DNA of 64,000 nt from Mycolicibacterium brisbanense (GTDB lineage Bacteria; Actinomycetota; Actinomycetes; Mycobacteriales; Mycobacteriaceae), in contig NZ_BCSX01000001.1 in NCBI RefSeq assembly GCF_001570425.1, positions 19,996 through 83,995 of the forward strand, read 5' to 3'. Each line of letters opens with the position of its first letter. The stretch's first letter is position 1. Below the pieces are notes generated by a model. The model did no database searches. It was given only the letters and a program-made list of their open reading frames with translations, and was not told the DNA's origin. A program made the position numbers and the translations under genes. Of the stretch, positions 37,410 to 45,600 are shown piece by piece.

Positions 37410-38300
37410 ATGGACCCGCGCAAAGACATTCGGGAGTTCCTCACCACCCGTCGGGCCCGGATAACCCCGCAACAAGCAGGCATTCCGGACTACGGGGCGA
37501 AGCGACGGGTCCCGGGGCTGCGCCGGGAAGAGGTCGCGTTGCTGGCCGGGGTCAGTGTCGACTACTACACCCGACTTGAGCGTGGCAACCTCACCGGAGT
37601 GTCGGACACCGTGCTCGGCGCGGTGGCCAAGGTGCTCGAACTCGACGAAGCCGAACGGGCCCACCTGTGGGATCTGGTCCGGGCGTCGACAACCATCCGC
37701 AAGGCGCAGCCCAAGCCGACCACCGCGCAGATCCGCCCCAACCTCCAGCATGTTCTCGATGCGCTGGTGGGCGCCCCGGCCTGGGTCAGCAACGACCGAC
37801 TGGACATCCTGGCCACCAATCGGCTGTGTGAGGCGCTCTACGCCGACGCGTTCGCCGGCCCGCAGCGGCCCGTCAACCTGGCCCGGTACATATTCCTCGA
37901 GCCGAAGTCACGGCAGTTCTTCTTGGACTGGGACCAGCACGCCGACAACGCGGTCGACATCCTGCGCACCTCCGCCGGACGTAACCCCTACGAGGAGCGA
38001 CTCACCAGACTGGTCGGTGAACTCTCCACGCGCAGTGACGATTTCCGGACCCGGTGGGGCGCCCACAATGTGCGCTTCCATCGCACCGGGGTCAAACGTA
38101 TGCACCACGCAGACGTGGGCGATCTCGACCTCACCTTCGAGGGCATGGAGGTGTCGTCCCATCCCGGGTTGACGCTGTATGTGATGACCGCCGAACCGGG
38201 ATCGGCATCCGACGAGCGGCTCAGGATCCTGGCCAGCTGGGCATCACCGACCGAGAACGCGCCGCAGGCCGCCCGGGTGTTGCCGCCCGAACAAGACTGA
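37410..38300 (+). CDS. XRE-family regulator with MmyB-like ligand domain
   Basis: 296 residues from ATG 37410. Residues about 5-75 form the XRE helix-turn-helix (RVPGLRREEVALLAGVSVDY, then YTRLERGNLTGVS). The C-terminal half (VLDALVGAPAWVSNDRLDIL, ANRLCEALYAD and the GVKRMHHADVGDLDLTFE stretch) is the MmyB-like ligand-binding domain, known to bind fatty acids in a relative. Such genes usually control an adjacent divergent oxidoreductase or hydrolase, here the two hydrolase genes across a 147-base gap. Confidence 0.87.
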   Translation: MDPRKDIREFLTTRRARITPQQAGIPDYGAKRRVPGLRREEVALLAGVSVDYYTRLERGNLTGVSDTVLGAVAKVLELDEAERAHLWDLVRASTTIRKAQPKPTTAQIRPNLQHVLDALVGAPAWVSNDRLDILATNRLCEALYADAFAGPQRPVNLARYIFLEPKSRQFFLDWDQHADNAVDILRTSAGRNPYEERLTRLVGELSTRSDDFRTRWGAHNVRFHRTGVKRMHHADVGDLDLTFEGMEVSSHPGLTLYVMTAEPGSASDERLRILASWASPTENAPQAARVLPPEQD

Positions 38301-38311
38301 CAGTCCAGCCG

Positions 38312-38827
38312 CTACAGCGGGACCAGGCCCCGCCGCCCGATGGTGTATTCCCCGCCCACGTGCGCGTGCAGATCACGTAGCCCCTGCGCGCACACCGCCC
38401 GCACGTCGGGGTCCAGATGCTCCAGAAGTGCCGCCAGTTCACGACGCCTGCGGCGAATCACCTTGCGCGCCAACGCTCGACCCGAAGGCGTCAGATCAAG
38501 GATCACCACGGTGCGGTTACCCGGGTCGGCCCTGCGCAGCAGATGCCCGGAATCGGTGAGCCGGTCGGCCAGCCTGGTGACCGACGACGCAGCCAAACCC
38601 AGCGCACGGGCAACCTCGACCGACGAGCACGGCCCGTTCTCGTACACCACGAGCAGCAGCCGGAACTGCGGCAACGACAGGTCATCGCCCAGCTGATCGA
38701 TGCTGCGCAGCGCGACACCCGCGAGGTCCCGCGTGGCCACCTCGAACGCCTTCAGCTCGTCGCGGGTCGCCGGTCGCCTCTTATCAGCGGCGGGCGTGGG
38801 CTCGTGCACTTCCTGGTGTTGCGCCAT
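38312..38827 (-). CDS. MarR-family transcriptional regulator
   Basis: 171 residues. The winged helix is visible: SLPQFRLLLVVYENGPCSSV, EVARALGLAASSVTRLADRL and the wing around DPGNRTVVILDLTPSGRAL. It is divergent from the Ddn-like gene with about 90 bases between starts and may regulate it. It ends 11 bases from the convergent XRE gene. Confidence 0.88.
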   Translation of the reverse strand: MAQHQEVHEPTPAADKRRPATRDELKAFEVATRDLAGVALRSIDQLGDDLSLPQFRLLLVVYENGPCSSVEVARALGLAASSVTRLADRLTDSGHLLRRADPGNRTVVILDLTPSGRALARKVIRRRRRELAALLEHLDPDVRAVCAQGLRDLHAHVGGEYTIGRRGLVPL

Positions 38828-38918
38828 CGCACCATTGCAGCATCAATCGAATCGATGCGCTTGGATCACCGCGCCGCGTCGATGGAATAGCACGCCGACA
38901 CCCGATGTTGCGATCGGC

Positions 38919-39338
38919 GTGACTGATGCCGAGCTGAGCCCCACCGACTGGGTACGCGAACAGACCGAACAGATCCTCAAACAGGGCACCACCGACGGCG
39001 TCGAGATCCTCGACCGCCCCGTTGTCCTGTTCACCACGACGGGCGCCAAGTCCGGCAAGAAGCGGTACGTGCCGCTCATGCGGGTGGAGGAGAACGGAAA
39101 GTACGCGATGGTCGCGTCCAAGGGCGGCGCGCCGGAACATCCGTCGTGGTACTACAACGTCAAGGCGAACCCGGCGGTGACCGCACAGGACGGCGACAAG
39201 GTCCTGCAGCTGACCGCACGCGAGCTCAGCGGCGACGAGCGTGAGCACTGGTGGAAACTGGCCGTCGAGGCATATCCGCCGTATGCCGAGTACCAGACCA
39301 AGACCGACCGGCAGATCCCCGTCTTCGTGGTCGAGTAG
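38919..39338 (+). CDS. Deazaflavin (F420)-dependent nitroreductase family protein, Ddn-like
   Basis: 139 residues from GTG 38919. It has the split-barrel Ddn/FDOR-A pattern: GAKSGKKRYVPLMRVEENG and SKGGAPEHPSWYYNVKANP, which bind F420. The family reduces menaquinone or nitro compounds in mycobacteria. A strong terminator follows immediately, so this is a single-gene transcript. Confidence 0.87.
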   Translation: MTDAELSPTDWVREQTEQILKQGTTDGVEILDRPVVLFTTTGAKSGKKRYVPLMRVEENGKYAMVASKGGAPEHPSWYYNVKANPAVTAQDGDKVLQLTARELSGDEREHWWKLAVEAYPPYAEYQTKTDRQIPVFVVE

Positions 39339-39353
39339 CAATCCCGACATCTG

Positions 39354-39387
39354 AACCCGTCGGCGCATTGTGCGCCGACGGGTTTTT
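39354..39387 (+). terminator. Rho-independent terminator
   Basis: CCCGTCGGCGCA (39356-39367) pairs perfectly with TGCGCCGACGGG (39371-39382) around TTG, followed by TTTTT (39383-39387). It is a classic intrinsic terminator 17 bases after the Ddn-like stop. Confidence 0.9.
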
Positions 39388-39401
39388 CATACGCGGGCCG
39401 G

Positions 39402-40490
39402 TTAGTCGGGCGCCTCGCCGCCGCAGGCCAGCGTCGGGTAGTAGGCACTGGTGACCCGGTTGCCACCGGCCTCCCTGGACTGCAGCATCGCGCGGGTCGC
39501 CAATGTCACCAGCGTGTCGACGACCTCTTCGGCCGGCAAGTCCGCCGCCGTGCGCAGGGGGCTGCACACCGACCCGATGCTCGTGGTCAGCCGCATCTCG
39601 GTGGTTTTGATCGACCCCCGGATTCGTCCCACCAGCGGCGAGGGATCGTTGGTCTTGAAGACGTCCGCGATGAGGAAGTCGGTGTCGCTGATGTGCGCCA
39701 GCGGCACCTTGTGCCGGATGGTCTCGTGCAACGCGCGGCCGACGGCCACCCGAGCGCTCAGCGTGCCGTGCATGCCTTCCATGTGGGTGAGCAGTTCCAT
39801 GTCGTCGATGGACACCGCCACCACGACGAGGTACTGGTCATCGTGGCGGCTTGCCGCACCGAACATCGTGGCCGCGGCGATGTCGAAGGCCTCGCGGTTG
39901 AGCAGCCCGGTCAACGGCTCGATTTCGTTCGGATGCCGCATGGCGTCCGGGTCGATGAGGCGCACCGCCATCCGGCACATCAGCGACGTAAAGGTCAGGA
40001 CGAGAGTGACGACGATCGCCCCGGCCACGCCAAGCAGGATGTCGATCATCCCGACTCGCACCGACAGATACAGAACGACGATTTCGCCGACCGCCAACGT
40101 CAATGCCCATACCCGCCGGCTGTGCAGGAAGGCCGCGTAGCTGGTGAGCATCGCGTAGATCGACATGCCGAGCAGGCCGATCGTCGGACTGGTGAGCAGC
40201 AGGCACGTGACGATGATGCCGAGGGCGCCGACGACGACGATCATCCACGACTCGGTGCGGCTGGGCCATTGCAGCCTCCACCACCGCCACGCCATCACGA
40301 CCCCGCCGAGCGTCACCAGGCCCGCCACGTAGCGCTCCGGGCCGTGCGGCCCCATCGAACTGGCAAGCAGGAGCAGCGGAACGACGCTCAACGCGAGCAT
40401 CGACGCCGCGTTGAGCCGACGCATCCGGGTACGCAGCCCGAGGGCCGCCAGGTGTGCGGTGCGTCCGTAGTAATGGTCGTACGGGCTCAT
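39402..40490 (-). CDS. Membrane protein with degenerate GGDEF (diguanylate-cyclase-like) domain
   Basis: 362 residues from ATG 40490. About six hydrophobic helices fill residues 25-175, followed by a GGDEF-like domain starting at EIEPLTGLLNREAFD. The expected GGDEF active-site motif appears to be replaced by ISDTDF (in HISDTDFLIAD), so catalysis is doubtful; it may bind GTP or act as a protein-interaction module. Earlier in-frame starts lack support. It lies convergent to the Ddn-like gene. Confidence 0.75.
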   Translation of the reverse strand: MSPYDHYYGRTAHLAALGLRTRMRRLNAASMLALSVVPLLLLASSMGPHGPERYVAGLVTLGGVVMAWRWWRLQWPSRTESWMIVVVGALGIIVTCLLLTSPTIGLLGMSIYAMLTSYAAFLHSRRVWALTLAVGEIVVLYLSVRVGMIDILLGVAGAIVVTLVLTFTSLMCRMAVRLIDPDAMRHPNEIEPLTGLLNREAFDIAAATMFGAASRHDDQYLVVVAVSIDDMELLTHMEGMHGTLSARVAVGRALHETIRHKVPLAHISDTDFLIADVFKTNDPSPLVGRIRGSIKTTEMRLTTSIGSVCSPLRTAADLPAEEVVDTLVTLATRAMLQSREAGGNRVTSAYYPTLACGGEAPD

Positions 40491-40604
40491 GTCGCAACCA
40501 CCACACCGATGGTTGCCACGGATGGTCGTCGCGCCCGGCGGCTCAAGACATACGCCACCGCCGCATTCTCCCACCCTCGCCCCGCAAGGGCACGCGCCAC
40601 GGCG

Positions 40605-41636
40605 TTATCTGGCCGAAGGCTGGTTCTGGGTGATGCAGTGGATGCCGCCGCCACGCTCGAACAACGGCCTGGCATCCACCGTCACGACGGTGCGGCCCGG
40701 GTACTGGTCGCCGAGGATCGCCACCGCGGTTTCGTCGACCGGATCGCCGAAACTGCACGCGATCACCCCGCCGTTGACCACCAGGTGGTTGATGTAGCTG
40801 TAGTCGACGAAACCCTCGGCGTCGGTCAGTGTCTGCGGAGCGGGCATCTCGGTGATCTGCCAGGGTCTGCCCGCGGCGTCGTGGCTGCGTTCCAAAACCG
40901 CCCGGATCTCTTTGCTGACGAGATAATCCGGGTGATTCGCGTCCTGCTGCGTGTGGAGCAGCAGCCGGCCCGGTGCCGTGATCGCCGCGACGATGTCGAC
41001 GTGGCCGCGGGTGCCGTAGCGCTCAGAGTCACGGGTCAGACCGCGAGGCAGCCAGATCGCGTGGGTCGCCCCGATGGTGCGGGCCAACTCGGCCTCGACG
41101 TCGGCGCGGGTCAAGCCAGGGTTGCGCCCGGGGTCGAGCTGCACGGTCTCGGTGACCAGCACCGTGCCCTCGCCGTCGACCTGGATGCCGCCACCCTCAT
41201 TGACCAGCGGGGAGCTGATGACGGGAATGCCGGCCAGCTCCGCCACCGTGGCACCGATCTTCTCGTCGCGGTCCCACTGCGCCCAGTCCTGGGCGCCCCA
41301 TCCGTTGAACACCCAGTCCACCGCCGCGACCGAGCCGTCGGCGCGATGCACGAATGTGGGCCCGATATCGCGCATCCAGGCATCGTTCAGTGGGGCCTCT
41401 TCGATGTCGATGTCCGCCGACAGGTACTTCTGCGCCGCGGTCAGTTCGCCCGGGTCCACCAGCACGGTGACCGGCTCGAACTCGGCGACAGCATGCGCGA
41501 CCGCCGCCCAGGCGGATCGGGCCTCGTGGTGCTCGGCTTCGGTGTCGCCGAGCGAGTAGCCCTCGCTGGGAAACGCCATCCAGACCCGGTCCTGCGCGGC
41601 CGTCTCGGCCGGCATGAGTGCGGGGGTATCGGTCAC
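40605..41636 (-). CDS. aguA: Agmatine deiminase family protein
   Basis: 343 residues from GTG with GAGGAGGACCA upstream. Guanidino-deiminase motifs are complete: NDAWMRDIGPTFV, the GVGG-like NEGGGIQVDGEG, TRGHVDIVA with the His, and the C-terminal nucleophile in GGGIHCITQNQP. The family converts agmatine to N-carbamoylputrescine. No AguB-type nitrilase is adjacent; instead an amidase-signature gene lies 49 bases upstream, which may process the same or a related compound. Confidence 0.87.
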   Translation of the reverse strand: MTDTPALMPAETAAQDRVWMAFPSEGYSLGDTEAEHHEARSAWAAVAHAVAEFEPVTVLVDPGELTAAQKYLSADIDIEEAPLNDAWMRDIGPTFVHRADGSVAAVDWVFNGWGAQDWAQWDRDEKIGATVAELAGIPVISSPLVNEGGGIQVDGEGTVLVTETVQLDPGRNPGLTRADVEAELARTIGATHAIWLPRGLTRDSERYGTRGHVDIVAAITAPGRLLLHTQQDANHPDYLVSKEIRAVLERSHDAAGRPWQITEMPAPQTLTDAEGFVDYSYINHLVVNGGVIACSFGDPVDETAVAILGDQYPGRTVVTVDARPLFERGGGIHCITQNQPSAR

Positions 41637-41685
41637 TGGTCCTCCTCGGCTGTCAGCGACAGCATCTGCGAATGTGGTGTGTGAA

Positions 41686-43407
41686 CTACGGAAGGGGCGG
41701 AGTTCGCGGCGGCACGGTGCGCCGGTTCCCGGTCGCTTCGAACGCCGCGGCCAGCGACAACAGCGCGGTGTCGTCGTAGGCGCGGCCCGCGAAGGTCAGA
41801 CCGACCGGCATACCGATGTCGGCCATGGTGCCCATCGGGACGGTCACCGTCGGGATGCCCAGGTGCCGCGGCACCAGATTGCCGTTGGCCACCCACACGC
41901 CGTTGCGCCAGCCGAGATCGGCCGAGGCTTCGTTGACGTCCATGTCGGCGGGACCGACGTCGGCGACGGTCGGGAAGATCACCGCGTCCAGGCCGAGTCC
42001 GGACATCCACTCCTCGAGATCGATCCGGCGGGTTTCCTCCAGACCCCGCAGGCCCTCCTCCAGGTGCGGGATCTTGGTGAAGTCCTCGATCGGGTGCTCG
42101 CGGATGAAATCGGGATAGGTGGTGATGTCGTCGCCGAAACCCTCCGCGCGATCGGGCAACGCGCCCTCGGGGTGGACCCAGATGAGTGCGCCGTCGACGT
42201 CGGCGAGCCGATTGAGCTTCGGGTCGTCGTTGGCCCGCAGGAAGTCGTCCCAGGACCACGCCGACAGATCGAGGATCTCGCGATCCAGGAACTCCTTGCT
42301 GACCAGGCCCCGGGTACGCACGGTCGGCGCGCCGGGCCGGTCCCCTTCGTAGTTGGAGACCACGGGGAAGTCGACCAGCACGACCTCGGCGCCCGCGGCC
42401 TCCAGGTCGGCCTTTGCCGCATTGAACAGGTCGATGACCGACTGGCGGGTCTCGATCTTCTGCCCGGTGGCGCCGCCGATACCCGGATGTTCGCTGGTGC
42501 CGGCTTCGGGATCGGCATTGACATACATTTTCGGGACACCGAATCTCTTGCCTGCCAACGCTTTACGGGCCGCTTCACCATTCTCCGGCGCCAGCGCCGG
42601 ATAGGAGGCGGGCCGCACGTCTGACGCCTTGGGAATCTCGACCCACGGCTGCGCGCGCCAGAAGTCGCCGCGAGTGTCGGGGTCGTCGGCGACGATGATG
42701 TCGAGCACCTCGAACATATCGGCCATGGTCCGGGTATGGGGTACGACGACATCCATGGTGGGCACCAGCGGCCAGTTGCCGCGCACCGAGATGACTCCGC
42801 GCGACGGGGTGTAGGCGCACAGGGCGTTGTTGGTTGCCGGAGCCCGTCCGCTCGACCAGGTCTCCTCTCCCAGTCCGAACGCGGCGAAGCTCGCGGCGGT
42901 CGCCGTTCCCGAACCGTTCGACGAGCCCGAACCGAACGCCGAGGTGAGGTAGTCACCGTTGTAGGGGCTTTCCGCACGCCCGTAGACGCCGCGCTGCATA
43001 CCGCCGTTGGCCATCGGTGGCATGTTGGTCAGCCCGATCAACACCGCGCCGGCCCCGCGCAGCCGCTCGATGGTGAACGCGTCGCGCTGGGCCACCAGAT
43101 GTTCGAACGCATGTGCGCCCGCCGCCGCGGTGAGCCCTTTCGCCAGGTAGCTGTCCTTCGCCGTGTACGGGATACCGTCGAGCGGCCCGAGCGTCTGCCC
43201 ACTGGCGCGTCGCTGGTCGGAGGCCCGGGCATCGGCCAGGGCATCGGGATTCATCACCACGAGCGCGTTCAGCCGGGGTCCGTTGCGGTCGTAGGCATCG
43301 ATGCGCTCGAGGTATCGCTGCACAAGCTCTTCGCTTGTCACCGATCCGTCTTCGAGCGCGCGACGCAGCCGCGCAATGTCGGCCTCCACAACATCAAAGC
43401 GCGTCAC
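41686..43407 (-). CDS. Amidase-signature family hydrolase
   Basis: 573 residues from GTG 43407. The catalytic Lys lies in PYTAKDSY and the serine-rich signature is GSGSSNGSGTATAAS then GEETWSSGRAP, a variant of the common GGSSGGS and GSDTGGS pair. It hydrolyses an amide by a Ser-Ser-Lys triad. It is the first gene of a pair with the agmatine deiminase, so amine or polyamine amides are plausible substrates. Confidence 0.84.
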   Translation of the reverse strand: MTRFDVVEADIARLRRALEDGSVTSEELVQRYLERIDAYDRNGPRLNALVVMNPDALADARASDQRRASGQTLGPLDGIPYTAKDSYLAKGLTAAAGAHAFEHLVAQRDAFTIERLRGAGAVLIGLTNMPPMANGGMQRGVYGRAESPYNGDYLTSAFGSGSSNGSGTATAASFAAFGLGEETWSSGRAPATNNALCAYTPSRGVISVRGNWPLVPTMDVVVPHTRTMADMFEVLDIIVADDPDTRGDFWRAQPWVEIPKASDVRPASYPALAPENGEAARKALAGKRFGVPKMYVNADPEAGTSEHPGIGGATGQKIETRQSVIDLFNAAKADLEAAGAEVVLVDFPVVSNYEGDRPGAPTVRTRGLVSKEFLDREILDLSAWSWDDFLRANDDPKLNRLADVDGALIWVHPEGALPDRAEGFGDDITTYPDFIREHPIEDFTKIPHLEEGLRGLEETRRIDLEEWMSGLGLDAVIFPTVADVGPADMDVNEASADLGWRNGVWVANGNLVPRHLGIPTVTVPMGTMADIGMPVGLTFAGRAYDDTALLSLAAAFEATGNRRTVPPRTPPLP

Positions 43408-44069
43408 CGCGAAACCATCCTTCCAGGGTCCATCGATCCGGCTCCGCGCTGACCACGTGCCGGGGTGTGGCTAGACACTAATTGGTGGCGCAGCCGCGCG
43501 AAGGCATTTGCCGCGACGTTCCGGTCACCGGGCACCGGCCTTGCCTTGGCCGTAACGCGCTGCTCAACGGGCGCCTGCCGCACTCGAGCCGGCACGGCAC
43601 CCGAACACAGGGGCCCTCGTTCATCACGGTCCGGGCTCCGTTTCGCATTCAGCCGCGCACCGAGATCGGAGAATGCCTTCGATCTCTGACAACTGTTGCA
43701 CGTGAGCATATTTCGGTCGATGCCTGACCAATAGTGTTGACAGTTATCGCATTCCGTCTACACAAAGGTCCCGGAATGGCCGTTTGACCGAAACTGCAGT
43801 CATTATCAGGTCATCCTGAAATTTACCTGTGTATCAATAGCTTTCGTGCGCCAAATGGTTAGCCCGGCTCGATTCCCATGCGCCACAACGGCTGAACACC
43901 TGTAAAGCGAGATATCGATGCAGGCCAGCGCCGATTGCGAAGAATTTCTCCGCGGGGATGTAACGGTCACGGCGTAACGGCCGATATCCATTGCGTCGAT
44001 GCTGGGCACCGCGACGGTGTCGAATGCGCGACAACACCCGAATAATCCATGATTGGAGTGGTTATCCGC
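43408..44069. other. 662-base intergenic region, AT-richer in its right half
   Basis: I see no supported gene. From about 43680 the composition is clearly less GC-rich than the surrounding genes. A TTGACA box is at 43737-43742 without a convincing -10, and GTAACGG occurs twice, 14 bases apart, at 43960 and 43974. It probably holds the promoter region of the repeat protein that follows. Confidence 0.4.
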
Positions 44070-44741
44070 ATGAGCAAGACAAGGCGTAACGGAGTTGCAT
44101 TTGGCCTCGGCATGGGCGCTAGCGCGCTGCTTGCCGCCGGACTGATTCCGCTTGCGACCGCTGGCGCTGCCTGGGCCGATAACGGTGTGTCGGGTGGCGC
44201 CGACGGCGGCGTGAGCACGCCCGTCGGCGGTGGAAACGTCGAAGGTGGGTCGAACCTCGAACTGCCCAACCCGTTCCATCCGTTTGCCCCTGCCGGCGTG
44301 TCCGGTAGCACCGGAGCCGAGGGTGGCGTGAACACCCCGGTCGGCGGCGGCAACGTCGAAGGCGGAACAGGCGTCAACCTGCCCAACCCGCTCAACCCCT
44401 TCGCCCCCGCCGGCATCTCCGGCAACACCGGAGCCGAGGGTGGCGTGAACACCCCCGTCGGCGGCGGCAACGTCGAAGGCGGAACAGGCGTCAACCTGCC
44501 CAACCCATTCCACCCGTTCGCCCCCGTCGGCATCTCCGGCAACACCGGAGCCGAGGGTGGCGTGAACACCCCCGTGGGCGGCGGCAACGTCGAAGGCGGA
44601 ACAGGCGTCAACCTGCCCAACCCATTCCACCCGTTCGCCCCCGCCGGCATCTCCGGCAACACCGGAGTCGAAGGTGGCGTGAACACCCCCGTCGGCGACG
44701 CCGGGGTGGACGGTGGCGTCAACGCGGGCATCGGCCGCTAA
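44070..44741 (+). CDS. Exported protein of 39-residue tandem repeats
   Basis: 223 residues from ATG 44070. A signal peptide of about 38 residues (SKTRRNG, a hydrophobic stretch, then AGAAWA before DNGV) is followed by repeats of 39 residues containing GGVNTPVGGGNVEGG and LPNPFHPFAPAGISG. The unit is Gly-, Asn- and Pro-rich with almost no charge apart from Glu and His, and has no cysteine. I recognise no enzyme domain; a secreted or cell-wall structural protein is my inference. A strong terminator follows. Confidence 0.78.
   Translation: MSKTRRNGVAFGLGMGASALLAAGLIPLATAGAAWADNGVSGGADGGVSTPVGGGNVEGGSNLELPNPFHPFAPAGVSGSTGAEGGVNTPVGGGNVEGGTGVNLPNPLNPFAPAGISGNTGAEGGVNTPVGGGNVEGGTGVNLPNPFHPFAPVGISGNTGAEGGVNTPVGGGNVEGGTGVNLPNPFHPFAPAGISGNTGVEGGVNTPVGDAGVDGGVNAGIGR
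44314..44700 (+). repeat. 117-bp tandem repeat inside the exported protein gene
   Basis: The string GAG(C/T)CGA(G/A)GG recurs at 44314, 44431, 44548 and 44665, exactly 117 bases (39 codons) apart, with near-identical DNA between units and a more diverged copy before the first. The near identity at the DNA level points to recent expansion or gene conversion. Confidence 0.9.
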
Positions 44742-44757
44742 GCGCACTCACTGAGCC

Positions 44758-44793
44758 AAAAGGCCAGGGACCCTTCGGGGTTTCTGGCCTTTT
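44758..44793 (+). terminator. Rho-independent terminator
   Basis: AAAAGGCCAGGGACCC pairs with GGGTTTCTGGCCTTTT around TTCG; the only irregular pairs are two G-T wobbles. It lies 17 bases after the repeat-protein stop and ends in TTTT. Confidence 0.88.
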
Positions 44794-44871
44794 GTGCATT
44801 GACGGCGTTTGTACCCACGGGCGCGGAGACGAGTTGACGCGGGCGTTCACGAGGTGTACACCTGTAACGCA

Positions 44872-45042
44872 AGCACCTCGTTAGGCGAGGCGTCTGCATG
44901 GACAAAGGCCACTGACCCCGAACGTCGAGAGACGCCCCCGGTCAGGACAGCTCTTCCCGGCTTAAGGGTTGAGCCCAAGTGGCTTTCGGATCCCGGTCCG
45001 AATACGCCGTGCAGTGCCGAAGCTGTGACGAGAGGGGTGCAT
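44872..45042 (+). promoter_or_regulatory. M-box (ykoK) magnesium riboswitch
   Basis: The M-box consensus is followed closely: CGTTAGGCGAGGC (44879-44891), GCATGGA, GAGAGACGCC, GGTCAGGACAG and AATACGCCGTGCAGTGCC (45001-45018) followed by GAAGC and ACGAG. The ends can close a P1 stem (GCACCTC with GAGGGGTGC). M-boxes bind Mg2+ and switch off downstream Mg2+ transport genes when Mg2+ is high. A TTGACG at 44834-44839 is a candidate -35 upstream. Downstream are a 61-residue gene and an NRAMP-family transporter. Confidence 0.9.
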
Positions 45043-45214
45043 CCGGCCGCTCGACGGTCCGATCCACTCCTGTGTGCCCGACACCCGGCGCCCACGCGCC
45101 ACGGCCCTGAGGAGGTGAGGACGATTAGTAGTGGGGAAAGTCCCTATCCCAGTCCTATTCCGTTCCATCCGGCCAGGGCACGCGCACTACACAGCTGATC
45201 CACGGCGCACGACA

Positions 45215-45230
45215 ACCCGCTCGAGCGGGT
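45215..45230 (+). terminator. Perfect 16-bp palindrome after the riboswitch, possible expression-platform terminator
   Basis: ACCCGCTCGAGCGGGT (45215-45230) is perfectly self-complementary and is followed by AGATCCTTTCT. It lies between the M-box and the first downstream start codon, where a terminator or anti-terminator partner is expected. A tight hairpin with little loop space may need neighbouring bases to open, so the role is uncertain. Confidence 0.45.
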
Positions 45231-45298
45231 AGATCCTTTCTGCGCCAAATCAATTGATGCTCGTGCACGGCTGGATGCTGCCCGTGAGGAGAAGGCCG

Positions 45299-45484
45299 AT
45301 GTCCTTCGTCGCAATCCACAACGCATTTCGTTTCAACCGCCGGCCTCATCCCGGCACCGGCGCCATCGGCCGGCTGTGGGCCCGCCGAAATCTCACCGCA
45401 GAAGAACGCGCCAACCTGCATGCACTGACCACCACTCCCCTTGCGGTCATCACGGCCTCTTTGGGCGGTCACCCGAACGCATGA
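45299..45484 (+). CDS. Small protein downstream of the M-box
   Basis: 61 residues from ATG 45299, with an excellent GAGGAGAAGG ribosome-binding site 5 bases upstream. The sequence is basic in its first half (FRFNRRPHPGTG, RLWARRN) and has no membrane segment or signal peptide. M. tuberculosis also has a small gene of unknown function (Rv1535) directly after an M-box; whether the two are homologous needs an alignment. It is probably made under Mg2+ limitation and could modulate the transporter that follows 116 bases downstream. Confidence 0.62.
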   Translation: MSFVAIHNAFRFNRRPHPGTGAIGRLWARRNLTAEERANLHALTTTPLAVITASLGGHPNA

Positions 45485-45600
45485 ACCGGCTACTCGGCAG
45501 CGGTGCAACGGATTTCCCGCTGCACCGCGGCCGAGCCATGCCCACCTTCACTTCGCCCGCTCGGGCCCACCATCGTCTCTCGACCTGAAAGTGACTACCC

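Noticed and set aside
44200..44700. Possible CRISPR-like direct repeats
   Set aside because: The 117-bp units are contiguous, multiples of three and encode protein repeats; there are no spacers.
44809..45198. 129-codon open frame after the repeat-protein terminator
   Set aside because: It lies over the M-box riboswitch, has no ribosome-binding site and reads as low-quality protein.
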